This document shows, in pieces, positions 6,641-14,332 of a stretch of DNA of 30,500 nt; position 1 is the first letter of the stretch; every line of letters starts with the position of its first letter. The notes below the pieces were generated by a model, which saw only the letters and a program-made list of their open reading frames with translations, searched no databases and was not told the DNA's origin. The stretch is from positions 1 through 30,500 of IMG/VR virus record IMGVR_UViG_3300031974_003070, one strand, 5' to 3'. The position numbers and the translations under genes were made by a program. The stretch is from a virus.

Positions 6641-6659
6641 AAAGGGGGCCGAAGCCCCC
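6641..6659 (-). terminator. Intrinsic terminator after ssb
   Basis: Minus strand GGGGGC-TTCG-GCCCCC followed by TTTT. It is the same hairpin as the one after the major capsid gene, and insulates the tail tube unit from the ssb transcript. Confidence 0.85.
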
Positions 6660-6702
6660 CTATAAAGCACCCTTAACGGGATAGTCGATCGTACCCAGGT
6701 GC

Positions 6703-7035
6703 TTAGAACGGTAGTCCGTCCGAGGATTCAGTTGCACCCCCTTTTGATTCGGAACCCATAAAGGTCAGCGTATCGACTGCTAGGTTTAAATAACCTTTGT
6801 CGGCTTTCGCACTTACCCAAGGTTTTCCGCTGACGGCTACCTTAATAGACTTGACATCCTTAAAGAAGGGCCATAGCTTTTCCGCTCTTACCCCGTACAT
6901 CGAACAAGAAACCCAAGCGGTTGAGTCCTTACCCGTCTTCACGGCTACTGAGAAAGACAAACGGCAAGGCTTATCGCCCATTGCTTCCGTGAACTTGTGT
7001 GTGGCTGAGTTACCAGCGCAATTCAGATTTAGCAT
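6703..7035 (-). CDS. ssb: Single-stranded DNA-binding protein
   Basis: 110 aa, an OB-fold SSB of small phage type. Strand pattern CRLSFSVAVKTGKDSTAWVSCSMYG and YLNLAVDTLTFMG, then an acidic/Gly-Ser linker ending in SSDGLPF, which matches the SSB C-terminal tip (D-x-[IL]-P-F) that recruits replication and repair partners. It lies directly downstream of the exonuclease and annealing genes, making a recombination/replication set. The start has an A/G-rich leader rather than a classical Shine-Dalgarno sequence. Confidence 0.85.
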   Translation of the reverse strand: MLNLNCAGNSATHKFTEAMGDKPCRLSFSVAVKTGKDSTAWVSCSMYGVRAEKLWPFFKDVKSIKVAVSGKPWVSAKADKGYLNLAVDTLTFMGSESKGGATESSDGLPF

Positions 7036-7050
7036 CTTTTTCTTTTTTTG

Positions 7051-7058
7051 CTAAGTTA
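7051..7058 (-). promoter_or_regulatory. Possible promoter box TAACTTAG before ssb
   Basis: TAACTTAG on the minus strand matches the TAnnTTAG variant seen before other genes here; a 15-base A-rich leader leads to ATG 7035. A supporting -33 element is not clear. Confidence 0.35.
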
Positions 7059-7061
7059 ACA

Positions 7062-7754
7062 CTAGTCAAGACCTTCCGAGTCCCAACGCTTTACTATTTC
7101 TTGACATTCTTGAACCCTAGCCTTGATAAGTCTAAAGTTGTTTGGATCAACCTTGAAGTTAAACGACCTAACACGCTCGTGTATTTCGATGTCATCAAAC
7201 GTATGATTTCGGGTCACCTCCTCTTGAATCTTGGTATAAAGTGGATTAGAGTCACCACCCTCCAATTTAAGAGCCTCCCTATATATAAGACCCTCAACGA
7301 TGTCCTCAGGTGTGTTAGAAAGGCAATAGCTAAGTTGCAAGTCTTCGACTTCCCAAAGCCAAGCGTAGGCGGTTAACTGCCAGCCGTAAGGTGTAAGCTT
7401 TCCCGTCTTTGAAATTGGCCCCTCACCCTTGTGAAAGGTGTAGATGTCGAAGGAACTCTTAACGTCAATGACCTTATCACCCGTATAGATGTCAGCCTCT
7501 CCAGTTATGTAGTCATTGGACTTCCGCTCCGTGTTCTTCTCATAAAGTTCACCGTCTACCATAGATAGTAGGCTAATAGACTTCTCTTCCACGGCTAGCC
7601 CCTTGGCTATTTGTGCGGTGTTGATCTCCCTTGTACGTCCGTACTTTTGGAAAATCCACATTTCCTTGAGGGCGTTTAGTGCGGTAGCACCGATAGTATT
7701 CGAACCCCTTCCGTTGGTCATTATCTGACCTAATACGCTTGCTCTTATTTTCAT
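7062..7754 (-). CDS. YqaJ/lambda-exonuclease-like recombination nuclease
   Basis: 230 aa with a PD-(D/E)xK nuclease core: GLAVEEKSI (E56/E57), GEADIY (D88) and VIDVKSS (D97, K99), the order and spacing seen in phage 5'-3' exonucleases. A following GWQLTAYAWL resembles the conserved helix of the YqaJ-type fold. It would resect DNA ends to give single strands for the annealing protein. Start codon overlaps the stop of that gene (ATGA), so the pair is co-translated. Confidence 0.8.
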   Translation of the reverse strand: MKIRASVLGQIMTNGRGSNTIGATALNALKEMWIFQKYGRTREINTAQIAKGLAVEEKSISLLSMVDGELYEKNTERKSNDYITGEADIYTGDKVIDVKSSFDIYTFHKGEGPISKTGKLTPYGWQLTAYAWLWEVEDLQLSYCLSNTPEDIVEGLIYREALKLEGGDSNPLYTKIQEEVTRNHTFDDIEIHERVRSFNFKVDPNNFRLIKARVQECQEIVKRWDSEGLD

Positions 7755-8269
7755 TTGTTCATTTTTTCTGCAAGTTCAACAATTGCCTGAAGCTTCTTAA
7801 ATTCCTCGTTCGTGAAAACCGAACCCATCTTTACGGCTAGTTTGTCGTAGTTGTTTTGAGTTGGGTTAGCAGTTAGCCACTTCAGGGCCTTTTCAAAATC
7901 TGACTCTTCGGCCTCTTGCTTTGCGATAGCCATAGAAACTTCGTTGCTTGAAGCAATGCTGGACTCTATACCTATACCCATAAAGGCCAAGGCACGTCCA
8001 ACGGCTGAAGTTTCGCAGTTCTCAACGTAGCTAGTAGAATTTATCTTACTAGAAGTCTTGTCCTCTTGTGCTAGCCCTTGTGAGATAATACGCCCCTCGT
8101 TGTCCTTAATGGTGCAACGGATAGTAACGCTTTCGCTCGTTAGGTGTATACACTCAGACTCGATGGCCCAGCCTTCGTACTTCTTTTCATTCCGAAAGAA
8201 AAGCACTCTTTGGTTAACCTCAACGTAAGCCTTGCCCCGTATGTTGGTTGTTTTGAACTTGTGGTTCAT
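7751..8269 (-). CDS. Single-strand annealing protein (ERF/Sak-like recombinase)
   Basis: 172 aa. The signature block SYVENCETSAVGRALAFMG followed by IGIESSIASSNEV (about residues 80-111) is typical of ERF/Rad52-like phage annealing proteins. The N-terminal part forms beta strands as expected for that fold. The C-terminal 50 residues are helical and variable. With the coupled exonuclease and SSB it forms a Red-type recombination system that could repair, circularise or concatemerise the genome and drive mosaic exchange. Confidence 0.8.
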   Translation of the reverse strand: MNHKFKTTNIRGKAYVEVNQRVLFFRNEKKYEGWAIESECIHLTSESVTIRCTIKDNEGRIISQGLAQEDKTSSKINSTSYVENCETSAVGRALAFMGIGIESSIASSNEVSMAIAKQEAEESDFEKALKWLTANPTQNNYDKLAVKMGSVFTNEEFKKLQAIVELAEKMNK

Positions 8270-8287
8270 TGGTTGTTGTTTTATGGA

Positions 8288-8632
8288 TTAGAGTTCAATT
8301 TCGTTCGGGTTAAATTCAGCCCGTCCACTCTCAATAAGTGAATTCAGTTGGCTTTGGTTCCCGTTATTTTCTATGTAGTCTAGACAAGCGTCATGGTCGT
8401 AGAACTTCCATTCTCGTTCCAATGCGTGGAAGGTTGCACCTAGAACCCCCTTATCTCTAAGGAATAGTTCAACCTGGTACGTCTTGAATGGTACGGCTCT
8501 AATCAACTCAGAACCATTATAGGCAACGATAGCACCGCTATCTCTATTAGTTTCAATATACCTATAACCTTGGTAAAACAAGTATTCGGCAAGGCTTTGA
8601 GGCATTAACCCCCGTGGTTGTGTTTGAGCCAT
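8288..8632 (-). CDS. Hypothetical protein (114 aa), first gene of the recombination unit
   Basis: 114 aa (MAQTQPRGLMPQSLAEYLF...), soluble, mixed alpha/beta, no family recognised. It opens the leftward early operon: a TATATTTG box lies exactly four bases upstream of its ATG, so its mRNA may be leaderless. Eighteen bases separate it from the annealing protein gene. Confidence 0.65.
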   Translation of the reverse strand: MAQTQPRGLMPQSLAEYLFYQGYRYIETNRDSGAIVAYNGSELIRAVPFKTYQVELFLRDKGVLGATFHALEREWKFYDHDACLDYIENNGNQSQLNSLIESGRAEFNPNEIEL

Positions 8633-8636
8633 AGGA

Positions 8637-8644
8637 CAAATATA
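8637..8644 (-). promoter_or_regulatory. Leftward early promoter box TATATTTG, N4 before ATG
   Basis: Minus strand TATATTTG-TCCT-ATG. Perfect -7 consensus with a 4-base gap to the start codon; transcription would begin at or next to the ATG. Confidence 0.6.
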
Positions 8645-8987
8645 GTAATTAAATTTTAATTCTTTCGCTCTAAATCTAAGCCACCCAAAGCAAGTACTAC
8701 CCCCCTTCCCCCCATTACAGAGAGGAAATAACCTTGCTTCGGTACGGCTGAGTTTGTCGCTTTAGAGATCACTTGCACCCCTTCGGACATCCACCTTACG
8801 GCTGCTACCTTTCGGGATAACGGTACTGGATGGCTTATGCTTTCACGGAGTACCAACCCCCTAACCTCTTCGGTGTCTGCTAGTTAAACGATTCGCTGCC
8901 GCTTTCTACTAGCTTCTTATGTCCACAAAGGTAAGCAAACCTATAAAACAAGTCAAGAACCCCTTAAACGGCTTCCGCTCGTGGGCC
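8645..8987. other. Divergent control region between leftward and rightward units
   Basis: About 340 bases between the leftward promoter box and the box of the gene at 9000. It starts with a very AT-rich stretch (about 8645-8662). It contains one weak leftward ORF (8656-8856) and a CGCTCGTG motif (GCTCGTG at 8977-8983). An in-frame ATG at 8919 would extend the 9000 gene upstream, but it reads through the promoter box and is not favoured. No RNA gene or obvious origin repeats were seen. Confidence 0.5.
8656..8856 (-). CDS. Possible small protein in the divergent region (44-66 aa)
   Basis: Open leftward frame from a TTG at 8856 (66 aa) or an internal ATG at 8790 (44 aa). The frame also stays open a few codons upstream with no better start. 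Residue makeup looks protein-like (SEGVQVISKATNSAVPKQGY then a Gly/Val-rich hydrophobic segment), but there is no family match, promoter or clear start. Low confidence. Confidence 0.3.
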   Translation of the reverse strand: MVLRESISHPVPLSRKVAAVRWMSEGVQVISKATNSAVPKQGYFLSVMGGRGVVLALGGLDLERKN

Positions 8988-8995
8988 TACTTTTG
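8988..8995 (+). promoter_or_regulatory. Promoter box TACTTTTG, N4 before ATG 9000
   Basis: TACTTTTG-CCCT-ATG: consensus -7 box with the recurrent 4-base gap, identical to the boxes before the portal and tape measure genes. It decides the start of the next gene. Confidence 0.6.
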
Positions 8996-8999
8996 CCCT

Positions 9000-9455
9000 A
9001 TGCGACAGACTACCGATATAATGCGTTTGGTTCATAATGCAATTAGAACCGTACTTAACGCCAATGGTCAGAGTTCAATAGCTATCCAGTATAGCCGAAC
9101 CAACGTCAGCGACTTAGACAAGTACGTTTACATTGATATAGGTGGCGCAGATAGAACGGGTTCACAAAGTGACCTGAGTTATGACTACACAATAACCACG
9201 GGAGTGATCTTCTATGAACAAAGCCCAGCTTACTCAGTCACCAACCATCATACTTTAATCGACCTGGTCTATAAGGCTTTTCAAGACACCACCTTAACGG
9301 GCGAAATCCACACGGAAGCTAGAACCTTAGACCTAGAACTTGAGAGCGTTAGCGACCTTGGAGCCTCTAAGGAGCAGACCCGTAGCGATGATGGGAGGTA
9401 TATAGTCCGCTATCTAATGGACTTCAACCTTCGTATGAACCTAACTGCTAGCTAG
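9000..9455 (+). CDS. Tail terminator / tail completion protein (DUF3168-like)
   Basis: 151 aa from ATG 9000, chosen over an in-frame ATG at 8919 because the promoter box sits just before 9000. It begins with a helix (IMRLVHNAIRTVLNA) and continues with strands (VYIDIGG, YDYTITTGVIFYEQ, YIVRYLMDFNLRMN), the pattern of DUF3168/gpU-like proteins that cap the tail tube at the head-proximal end. It is separated from the other connectors (21468-22735) but lies near the tail tube gene, as though the terminator-tube pair had moved together. Confidence 0.6.
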   Translation: MRQTTDIMRLVHNAIRTVLNANGQSSIAIQYSRTNVSDLDKYVYIDIGGADRTGSQSDLSYDYTITTGVIFYEQSPAYSVTNHHTLIDLVYKAFQDTTLTGEIHTEARTLDLELESVSDLGASKEQTRSDDGRYIVRYLMDFNLRMNLTAS

Positions 9456-9491
9456 TTAGAACTTCTTTTTATTTGTTTGCTCTTTTTGTTC

Positions 9492-9499
9492 TAGCTTTG
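9492..9499 (+). promoter_or_regulatory. Promoter box TAGCTTTG before the ParB-like gene
   Basis: TAGCTTTG in an AT-rich gap, 21 bases before ATG 9521, with an A-rich leader (GGATAAAAAAACAATT). TTTG repeats at 9472-9479 may serve as the -33 part but at short spacing. Confidence 0.5.
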
Positions 9500-9520
9500 T
9501 GCTAGGATAAAAAAACAATT

Positions 9521-10711
9521 ATGTGCAAACCATTAGAAACACAAGATAGACAGGCTGAATTTCAGTTTGAACAAAATGAATTGAGTTTACACGAACACCA
9601 AAGGGCTTTAATTAGTCTATTGGATAAGATGTCAGAAGATGAACGTATTGAATCAATTAATGAAATAAAAAAAGCCTTACACCAAATAAGTCCATTCAGA
9701 AATGAGCCAGTCGATTGTGTAACCTGGGTGAAATCTGATAAAGTAGTAGCCAACGAATACAACCCCAACAAAGTGGCTCCCCCCGAAATGGAGTTGTTGG
9801 AGGTTTCAATAATGAATGATGGCTATACTCAACCCATTGTTACTTGGCCTTCGGGTGACAAAATAGAGGTAGTTGATGGCTTTCATAGATCGCGTGTAGG
9901 CAAAGAGTCTAAAATAGTTAGTCATCGGGTAAAGGGCTATTTACCAACTGTTGAAATAAGGTCTGAGCAGTCGGGTAAAAATGATCGTATAGCTTCCACT
10001 ATTCGCCACAATAGGGCAAGGGGTAAACACCAGGTTGACGCTATGAGCGAAATAGTCATAGAGTTAAAAAACAGAAACTGGACTAATAAGAGAATAGCCA
10101 AACAGTTGGGAATGGACGAAGAGGAAGTTTTAAGGCTTTGTCAAATCTCAGGGCTGGAACATTTGTTCGGTGATCAGGACTTTTCCAAGGCTTGGGAATC
10201 GGGGGACTCTAATAATGTGTATAAGCCTATAACAGACGAATTAGATGCCGAAGAAATAGAAATGTATCGGACGGCAAACACTAATGACCCTAACCGCATA
10301 TTTCACACATACGACAAGTGGGAGTGTCATAAAGCTGGCTTTTATGCAAGTTCAGTACCTAGCAAAACCGCCAACGAATGTGAACAAGAATATGCAGACT
10401 TTCTAAGCGATGATAAAGCATTCAGAGAAGCTTTAGACAAGGTCATTAGTGAATGGAAATATAGTTGCGAACACTACCTAACAAACACGGCAATGAATCG
10501 CATAGCCTGGCTAGGTCAAGCTTCAATGTGTTACGCTTGCGGTATACCTTCTAAGTACTGCGGAGGCTTTAACAGACTGAGCGAGGACGAAAAGCAGACG
10601 GCTAACGAAACCGCCTTAGAGTATCTGAACAAGTGGATGCAAGCGAATGACCGCCCCACGTTAGATATGGATCAAGCCCTGAGTATTGGTAGACAAGTAG
10701 AAATATATTAA
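9521..10711 (+). CDS. ParB-like nuclease-domain protein, IbrB-like
   Basis: 396 aa. After an acidic N-terminal region, residues 70-165 form a ParB N-terminal domain: a partner-box-like segment, then IEVVDGFHRSRVG (115-127) and RHNRARGKH (162-170). A helix-turn-helix follows (NKRIAKQLGMDEEEVLRLCQ). The C-terminal ~180 residues are specific, with SMCYACGIPSKYC near the end. ParB-like proteins of this kind pair with a PAPS-reductase-like partner (IbrB with IbrA), and exactly that gene follows after one base. The DNA looks more AT-rich than its neighbours, suggesting separate origin. Role uncertain. Confidence 0.8.
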   Translation: MCKPLETQDRQAEFQFEQNELSLHEHQRALISLLDKMSEDERIESINEIKKALHQISPFRNEPVDCVTWVKSDKVVANEYNPNKVAPPEMELLEVSIMNDGYTQPIVTWPSGDKIEVVDGFHRSRVGKESKIVSHRVKGYLPTVEIRSEQSGKNDRIASTIRHNRARGKHQVDAMSEIVIELKNRNWTNKRIAKQLGMDEEEVLRLCQISGLEHLFGDQDFSKAWESGDSNNVYKPITDELDAEEIEMYRTANTNDPNRIFHTYDKWECHKAGFYASSVPSKTANECEQEYADFLSDDKAFREALDKVISEWKYSCEHYLTNTAMNRIAWLGQASMCYACGIPSKYCGGFNRLSEDEKQTANETALEYLNKWMQANDRPTLDMDQALSIGRQVEIY

Positions 10712-10712
10712 G

Positions 10713-11924
10713 ATGGCTAACAAGGTATATTTAAAGACAAACGTCTTACAAGAAGCTCAGAGCAGAATTAAGCATACGTTTGATTCAGTAGAAAGAGTTT
10801 ACATTTCTTTTAGTGGGGGCAAAGACTCTACGGTTATGACTCACCTGGTAATGGAAGAGGCTATAAAGAGAGGTAGAAAAGTAGGTTTATTGGTCATAGA
10901 CTTAGAGGCTCAATACTCAGCGACCATTGAACATATCCGTGAGGTTGTACAGATGTATAGAGAACACATTGACCTACATTGGATTTGTGCCGATCTGCTA
11001 TTAAGGAATGCGGTTTCTGATTATCAGCCAAAGTGGGCTTGCTGGGATAGTGAGAATGAATCTATATGGGTTCGCCAAAAGCCCGAAGAAGCGGCAGACT
11101 TAAGCCAGTACGACTTTTATTTTCCCAAAATGGAGTTTGAGGAATTTATGGTCTTGTTCGGTAAGTGGTACGCCCAGGGTCAAACGTGTGGGGCTTTTAT
11201 TGGTATTCGTTCCGATGAGTCATTGCACCGTTATAGGGCTATTGTAGCGCAAAAGAAAAACCTGACCCTTAACGGATGGAAGTGGACAACCAAAATAGCC
11301 AACAAGCTCTTTAATATTTACCCCATATACGATTGGAGGACAGAAGATATATGGGTATATCATAGCAAGAGAAAAGACCTTCCCCACAATAAGGTATATG
11401 ATATGATGACCAAAGCGGGGGTGAAGTTTTCAAACCAGCGTTTGTGTCAGCCCTTTGGCGATGATCAGAAAAAAGGTCTTTGGCTATATCACATACTTGA
11501 GCCCACAACGTGGTACAAGCTTTTAAATCGTGTCTCAGGCGTAAACTCAGGGGCTTTGTATGTAAATGAAACGGGTAATGTGTCGGGGAATAAGGATGTA
11601 ACAAAGCCAGCTAATCATACTTGGGAATCTTATACCAACTTTTTACTCCGATCCTTACCCGAACCAATGCAAGTGCATTACCGTGAGCGTTTCGTTAAGT
11701 TCATCGCTGGGTGGAAGCAGAGAGGGTATAAGCAAATACCTGACCAGGCCCCGCACGACTTAGAGGTTAAATGTTGGGCTCCTTCGTGGAAAAGAATGGC
11801 TCGGTGTATTCTCAGGAATGACTATTATTGCAAGGGTTTAGGACAGACTCAGCCTAAAAGCGAAGCTTACGAAAAGTATAAGCAAATTAAGGCAAAAAGA
11901 AAGCTTGAAGAGCAAATGGGTTAA
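10713..11924 (+). CDS. PAPS-reductase-like ATP pyrophosphatase, IbrA-like
   Basis: 403 aa. SFSGGKDST (residues 32-40) is the PP-loop of adenine-nucleotide alpha-hydrolases, as in PAPS reductase, IbrA and DndC. YPIYDWRTEDIW and KVYDMMTKAGV are also typical of the IbrA/DUF3440 branch. Cysteines cluster at the C terminus (KCWAP...RCILRNDYYCKG). A classical sulphate-assimilation role is unlikely in a phage; regulation or sulphur-based nucleic-acid modification are possible. It is paired with the ParB-like gene (one-base gap), and the pair precedes the replication genes. Confidence 0.85.
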   Translation: MANKVYLKTNVLQEAQSRIKHTFDSVERVYISFSGGKDSTVMTHLVMEEAIKRGRKVGLLVIDLEAQYSATIEHIREVVQMYREHIDLHWICADLLLRNAVSDYQPKWACWDSENESIWVRQKPEEAADLSQYDFYFPKMEFEEFMVLFGKWYAQGQTCGAFIGIRSDESLHRYRAIVAQKKNLTLNGWKWTTKIANKLFNIYPIYDWRTEDIWVYHSKRKDLPHNKVYDMMTKAGVKFSNQRLCQPFGDDQKKGLWLYHILEPTTWYKLLNRVSGVNSGALYVNETGNVSGNKDVTKPANHTWESYTNFLLRSLPEPMQVHYRERFVKFIAGWKQRGYKQIPDQAPHDLEVKCWAPSWKRMARCILRNDYYCKGLGQTQPKSEAYEKYKQIKAKRKLEEQMG

Positions 11925-11925
11925 A

Positions 11926-12255
11926 ATGACAGAAAAAGAAAAAAAGACCTTGCGTGAGGCTATCCTGATAATGGAACGGCTTTTAGACGATGGGCAGACA
12001 GACCTATTTGGTGACACACTAAGCAACCAAAGAAGACCACCGAGATTTAAGAAACCCACCAAGGAAGAGGTAACCACCTACTTCGTAGAAAAGGGCTATA
12101 CGGCTTGGCGTGGTGCTGAGATGTGGAACTATTACGAAGGCCTGAACTGGTGTAACTCTAAAGGGAAACCCGTCCACTCGTGGAAGCTTACCGCTCAAAG
12201 TGTTTGGATGACTCCCGAACACAAGCTAACCAAGAAGACGGGCTTTGATCTATGA
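11926..12255 (+). CDS. Replication accessory protein with DnaT/DnaD-associated C-terminal motif
   Basis: 109 aa from ATG 11926, one base after the previous stop. The C-terminal half has the motif P-x-x-E-E-V-x-x-Y ... YYEGLNW...GKPVHSWKL, found at the C termini of many phage replication initiators and helicase-loader-like proteins. The N-terminal part is charged and helical. Its stop overlaps the start of the DnaB-like helicase (ATGA), which supports a helicase-loading or replisome role. Confidence 0.6.
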   Translation: MTEKEKKTLREAILIMERLLDDGQTDLFGDTLSNQRRPPRFKKPTKEEVTTYFVEKGYTAWRGAEMWNYYEGLNWCNSKGKPVHSWKLTAQSVWMTPEHKLTKKTGFDL

Positions 12256-13484
12256 ACCTAGAAGCCTCTTTAGTTGGTCTGCTAATAAACGACCCAGCGG
12301 CAATAGATAGCGTCCGAATTGAACCCGAATGGTTCGAAGACCCTACTTATTTCAAGATAGTCAAGGCTTGCAAGGAAACAAGGGCAAAGGGAAGCCACGA
12401 GGATTTAGTTACATTGGGTCAGAGATTCCCCGACCTGGTAGCCACCCTAGTAGAACTTTCCAAGAATGCACCGTTTAGAGCGGATGTGATCCCTTACGCT
12501 ACCCTAGTTCAAGAGGACTTTATTAAACGACAAGCCCAAAGGGTAGGACAAGACTTAATTCAGACCCAAGACATCGAAGGGGTTTTTAAAGCGTCTAACG
12601 ACATTAACCAACTTCTTGAAGGTAGCACACCCCAAACAAGCAAGACGCTCTTAGAACTAATGAACGGGGCGTTAGAACGTATAAAAGACACCTCTATGGG
12701 CGCACCTACGGGGAATAGCGTTCTAGATGGGGTTTTAAACGGCTTGAAAGGTGGTGACTTGAGTGTTTTGGCGGCACGTCCAGCAATGGGAAAGACTGCT
12801 TTCGCTATTGAAACTGCCGTAGCTTCGCAGTCAAAGGGCCGTGTTCTGTTCTTTTCCCTTGAAATGCCTAGTGACCAACTGATTAAAAGGCTTTGGGCTA
12901 ATACCAGGGAGGTTGAAATGAAGGAGGTTTTTGGTTCTAGCCCTGACGTTAGCAAGCTTCAGAACGCTATGATGAAAAGCGAAGGCTATAAGATTGAAGT
13001 CCTTGAGGATTATGTTTACGTTGAGGACATAGCTAGCAAGGTAGCCAAGGAGAATAGGAAGGGAGATGTTTCGCTCGTGGTGGTTGATTATTTGCAACTA
13101 GCCAAGACCCGTCAGAAGACCAGCAACCGAGAAAGGGAGGTAGGGGAAATGTCTTGGGCGTTTAAGATGATCGCTAAAAAGAACAACCTTCCCGTTTTAC
13201 TATTGTCCCAACTAAGTAGGGCCGTAGAATCAACGGAAACCAAAGAACCCGATAGCCACCACCTAAGAGATTCAGGGAGCATTGAACAAGACGCTTCGGT
13301 TATTATAATGCTTTATAGGTCAGTAGTTTACGGCATTCAAGAGGATGGGGAATACTTCGACTTGATTAAGGTTACAAAGAACCGTAACGGGGAAACTGGG
13401 CGCATTAAGGGGAGTTATTTTGATGGACGCTACCAGTCTTGGAGTGGAAAAACTTTTAAAGAAGGAAAAGACCCACCCTTTTAA
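12252..13484 (+). CDS. dnaB: Replicative DNA helicase, DnaB family
   Basis: 410 aa. An N-terminal helical domain (about 1-100) is followed by the RecA-like core: Walker A ARPAMGKT (175-182), FFSLEMP (200-206), Walker B LVVVDYLQL (275-283), motif H3 LLLSQLSR (316-323), and KNRNGETG carrying the arginine finger. This is the hexameric helicase that unwinds the fork. The N-terminal domain is shorter than in bacterial DnaB. Coupled to the upstream accessory gene. No phage DNA polymerase or primase is visible, so replication probably uses host enzymes. Confidence 0.95.
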   Translation: MNLEASLVGLLINDPAAIDSVRIEPEWFEDPTYFKIVKACKETRAKGSHEDLVTLGQRFPDLVATLVELSKNAPFRADVIPYATLVQEDFIKRQAQRVGQDLIQTQDIEGVFKASNDINQLLEGSTPQTSKTLLELMNGALERIKDTSMGAPTGNSVLDGVLNGLKGGDLSVLAARPAMGKTAFAIETAVASQSKGRVLFFSLEMPSDQLIKRLWANTREVEMKEVFGSSPDVSKLQNAMMKSEGYKIEVLEDYVYVEDIASKVAKENRKGDVSLVVVDYLQLAKTRQKTSNREREVGEMSWAFKMIAKKNNLPVLLLSQLSRAVESTETKEPDSHHLRDSGSIEQDASVIIMLYRSVVYGIQEDGEYFDLIKVTKNRNGETGRIKGSYFDGRYQSWSGKTFKEGKDPPF

Positions 13485-13489
13485 GTGGC

Positions 13490-13497
13490 TATATTTA
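13490..13497 (+). promoter_or_regulatory. Promoter-like box TATATTTA, N4 before ATG 13502
   Basis: TATATTTA-GGCT-ATG, one mismatch (final A for G) from TAnnTTTG, at the recurrent 4-base distance. It would start the packaging-gene transcript. Confidence 0.5.
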
Positions 13498-13501
13498 GGC
13501 T

Positions 13502-13768
13502 ATGGAGGTAGAAAACTACTTGGAGGCTATGCGGTTGATCAAACTAATCGACCTGACCCCTGAAGACTACCTAGACCTTTCGGCTAGCCACGTCCTTCTG
13601 TATGATGAGTTCATTGAATGGCTCAAGGATTTCATCCTTTCCCACGAAACCACCAGCTATCAGCTGCAAATGATTGAAGACTTAATGGAAATTAGGGCTT
13701 ATGACGCTATAGCCGAACTTTTTTTACCGACCAATAACGAGCAGTTAAGTATTTACGACATACTTTGA
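13502..13768 (+). CDS. Small acidic protein (88 aa), unknown
   Basis: 88 aa, acidic, predicted all-helical (MEVENYLEAMRLIKLIDLTPEDYL...), ending QLSIYDIL. It sits between helicase and terminase at the head of the packaging unit, behind its own promoter-like box. No family recognised. Confidence 0.65.
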   Translation: MEVENYLEAMRLIKLIDLTPEDYLDLSASHVLLYDEFIEWLKDFILSHETTSYQLQMIEDLMEIRAYDAIAELFLPTNNEQLSIYDIL

Positions 13769-13905
13769 ACAAGTTGAAGGAGATGGGTATTAGCAAAAAC
13801 ACCTTTTGCATTACCGAATTTGGGGACATTGTGAGCGTTTATGACGTTGTCAAAGCAGTTTTAGACTATGAACGAAGAAGAGAAGGCGAGGGAGAACTTA
13901 GCTAA
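13765..13905 (+). CDS. Very small ORF (40-46 aa) before the terminase small subunit
   Basis: TTG at 13765 overlaps the previous stop (46 aa), or ATG at 13783 (40 aa). The translated sequence (MGISKNTFCITEFGDIVSVYD, then VVKAVLDYERRREG) looks like folded protein and fills an otherwise empty gap. It overlaps the next gene by 38 bases. No family known; moderate to low confidence. Confidence 0.4.
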   Translation: MNKLKEMGISKNTFCITEFGDIVSVYDVVKAVLDYERRREGEGELS

Positions 13906-14332
13906 TACGAAGCAAGGGAGGCACCTGGCTAAAGTTCGGCACAGATTCACCGAAGAGGATCGAAAGAAGTCGGCTAGTATACGGCACAAGTCTTCTAAAA
14001 GGGAGATAGAGGAAATAAGGCGCATCTTCGCTAAGATGGCTGACGGTGTTCAGCCTAGAATTCATAAGTTCCTACTTGACACGGCTGAGGGTGTACCCCA
14101 AAGGGATGAGGGAGGCAACGTGATTAGGGACGAACGTGGGGCCGTTGTGTGGTCTAACGCTCCTGACCCAGCCCGTGCGGTTGACATTTTTCTAAAAATC
14201 AGTAAATTCGTTATTCCTGAGTTGAAGGCGGTAAGTGTGGAGGCTCTAGTAAGAGATGAGAGTGGGACGAAAATAACCTTACCCCCTTGGATGATTCAGG
14301 AGGCTATTGAGGATGACGAACCCGAACCTTGA
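13868..14332 (+). CDS. Terminase small subunit (probable)
   Basis: 154 aa, charged and helical: basic N-terminal half (RHLAKVRHRFTEEDRKKSASIRHKSSKREIEEIRRIFAKMA), a central oligomerisation-like segment (DPARAVDIFLKISKFVIPEL) and an acidic tail (EDDEPEP). This arrangement and its position directly before the large subunit fit a DNA-recognising small terminase subunit. No cos-like or pac site could be pinpointed. Confidence 0.7.
   Translation: MNEEEKARENLANTKQGRHLAKVRHRFTEEDRKKSASIRHKSSKREIEEIRRIFAKMADGVQPRIHKFLLDTAEGVPQRDEGGNVIRDERGAVVWSNAPDPARAVDIFLKISKFVIPELKAVSVEALVRDESGTKITLPPWMIQEAIEDDEPEP

Noticed and set aside
8919-8999. Upstream ATG for the tail-terminator-like gene
   Set aside because: Would read through a consensus promoter box placed exactly four bases before ATG 9000, as in other units; family similarity starts after 9000.
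9562-9771. Small antisense open frames in the ParB-like, IbrA-like and helicase genes
   Set aside because: No start context or coding character; frame shadows of strong plus-strand genes.
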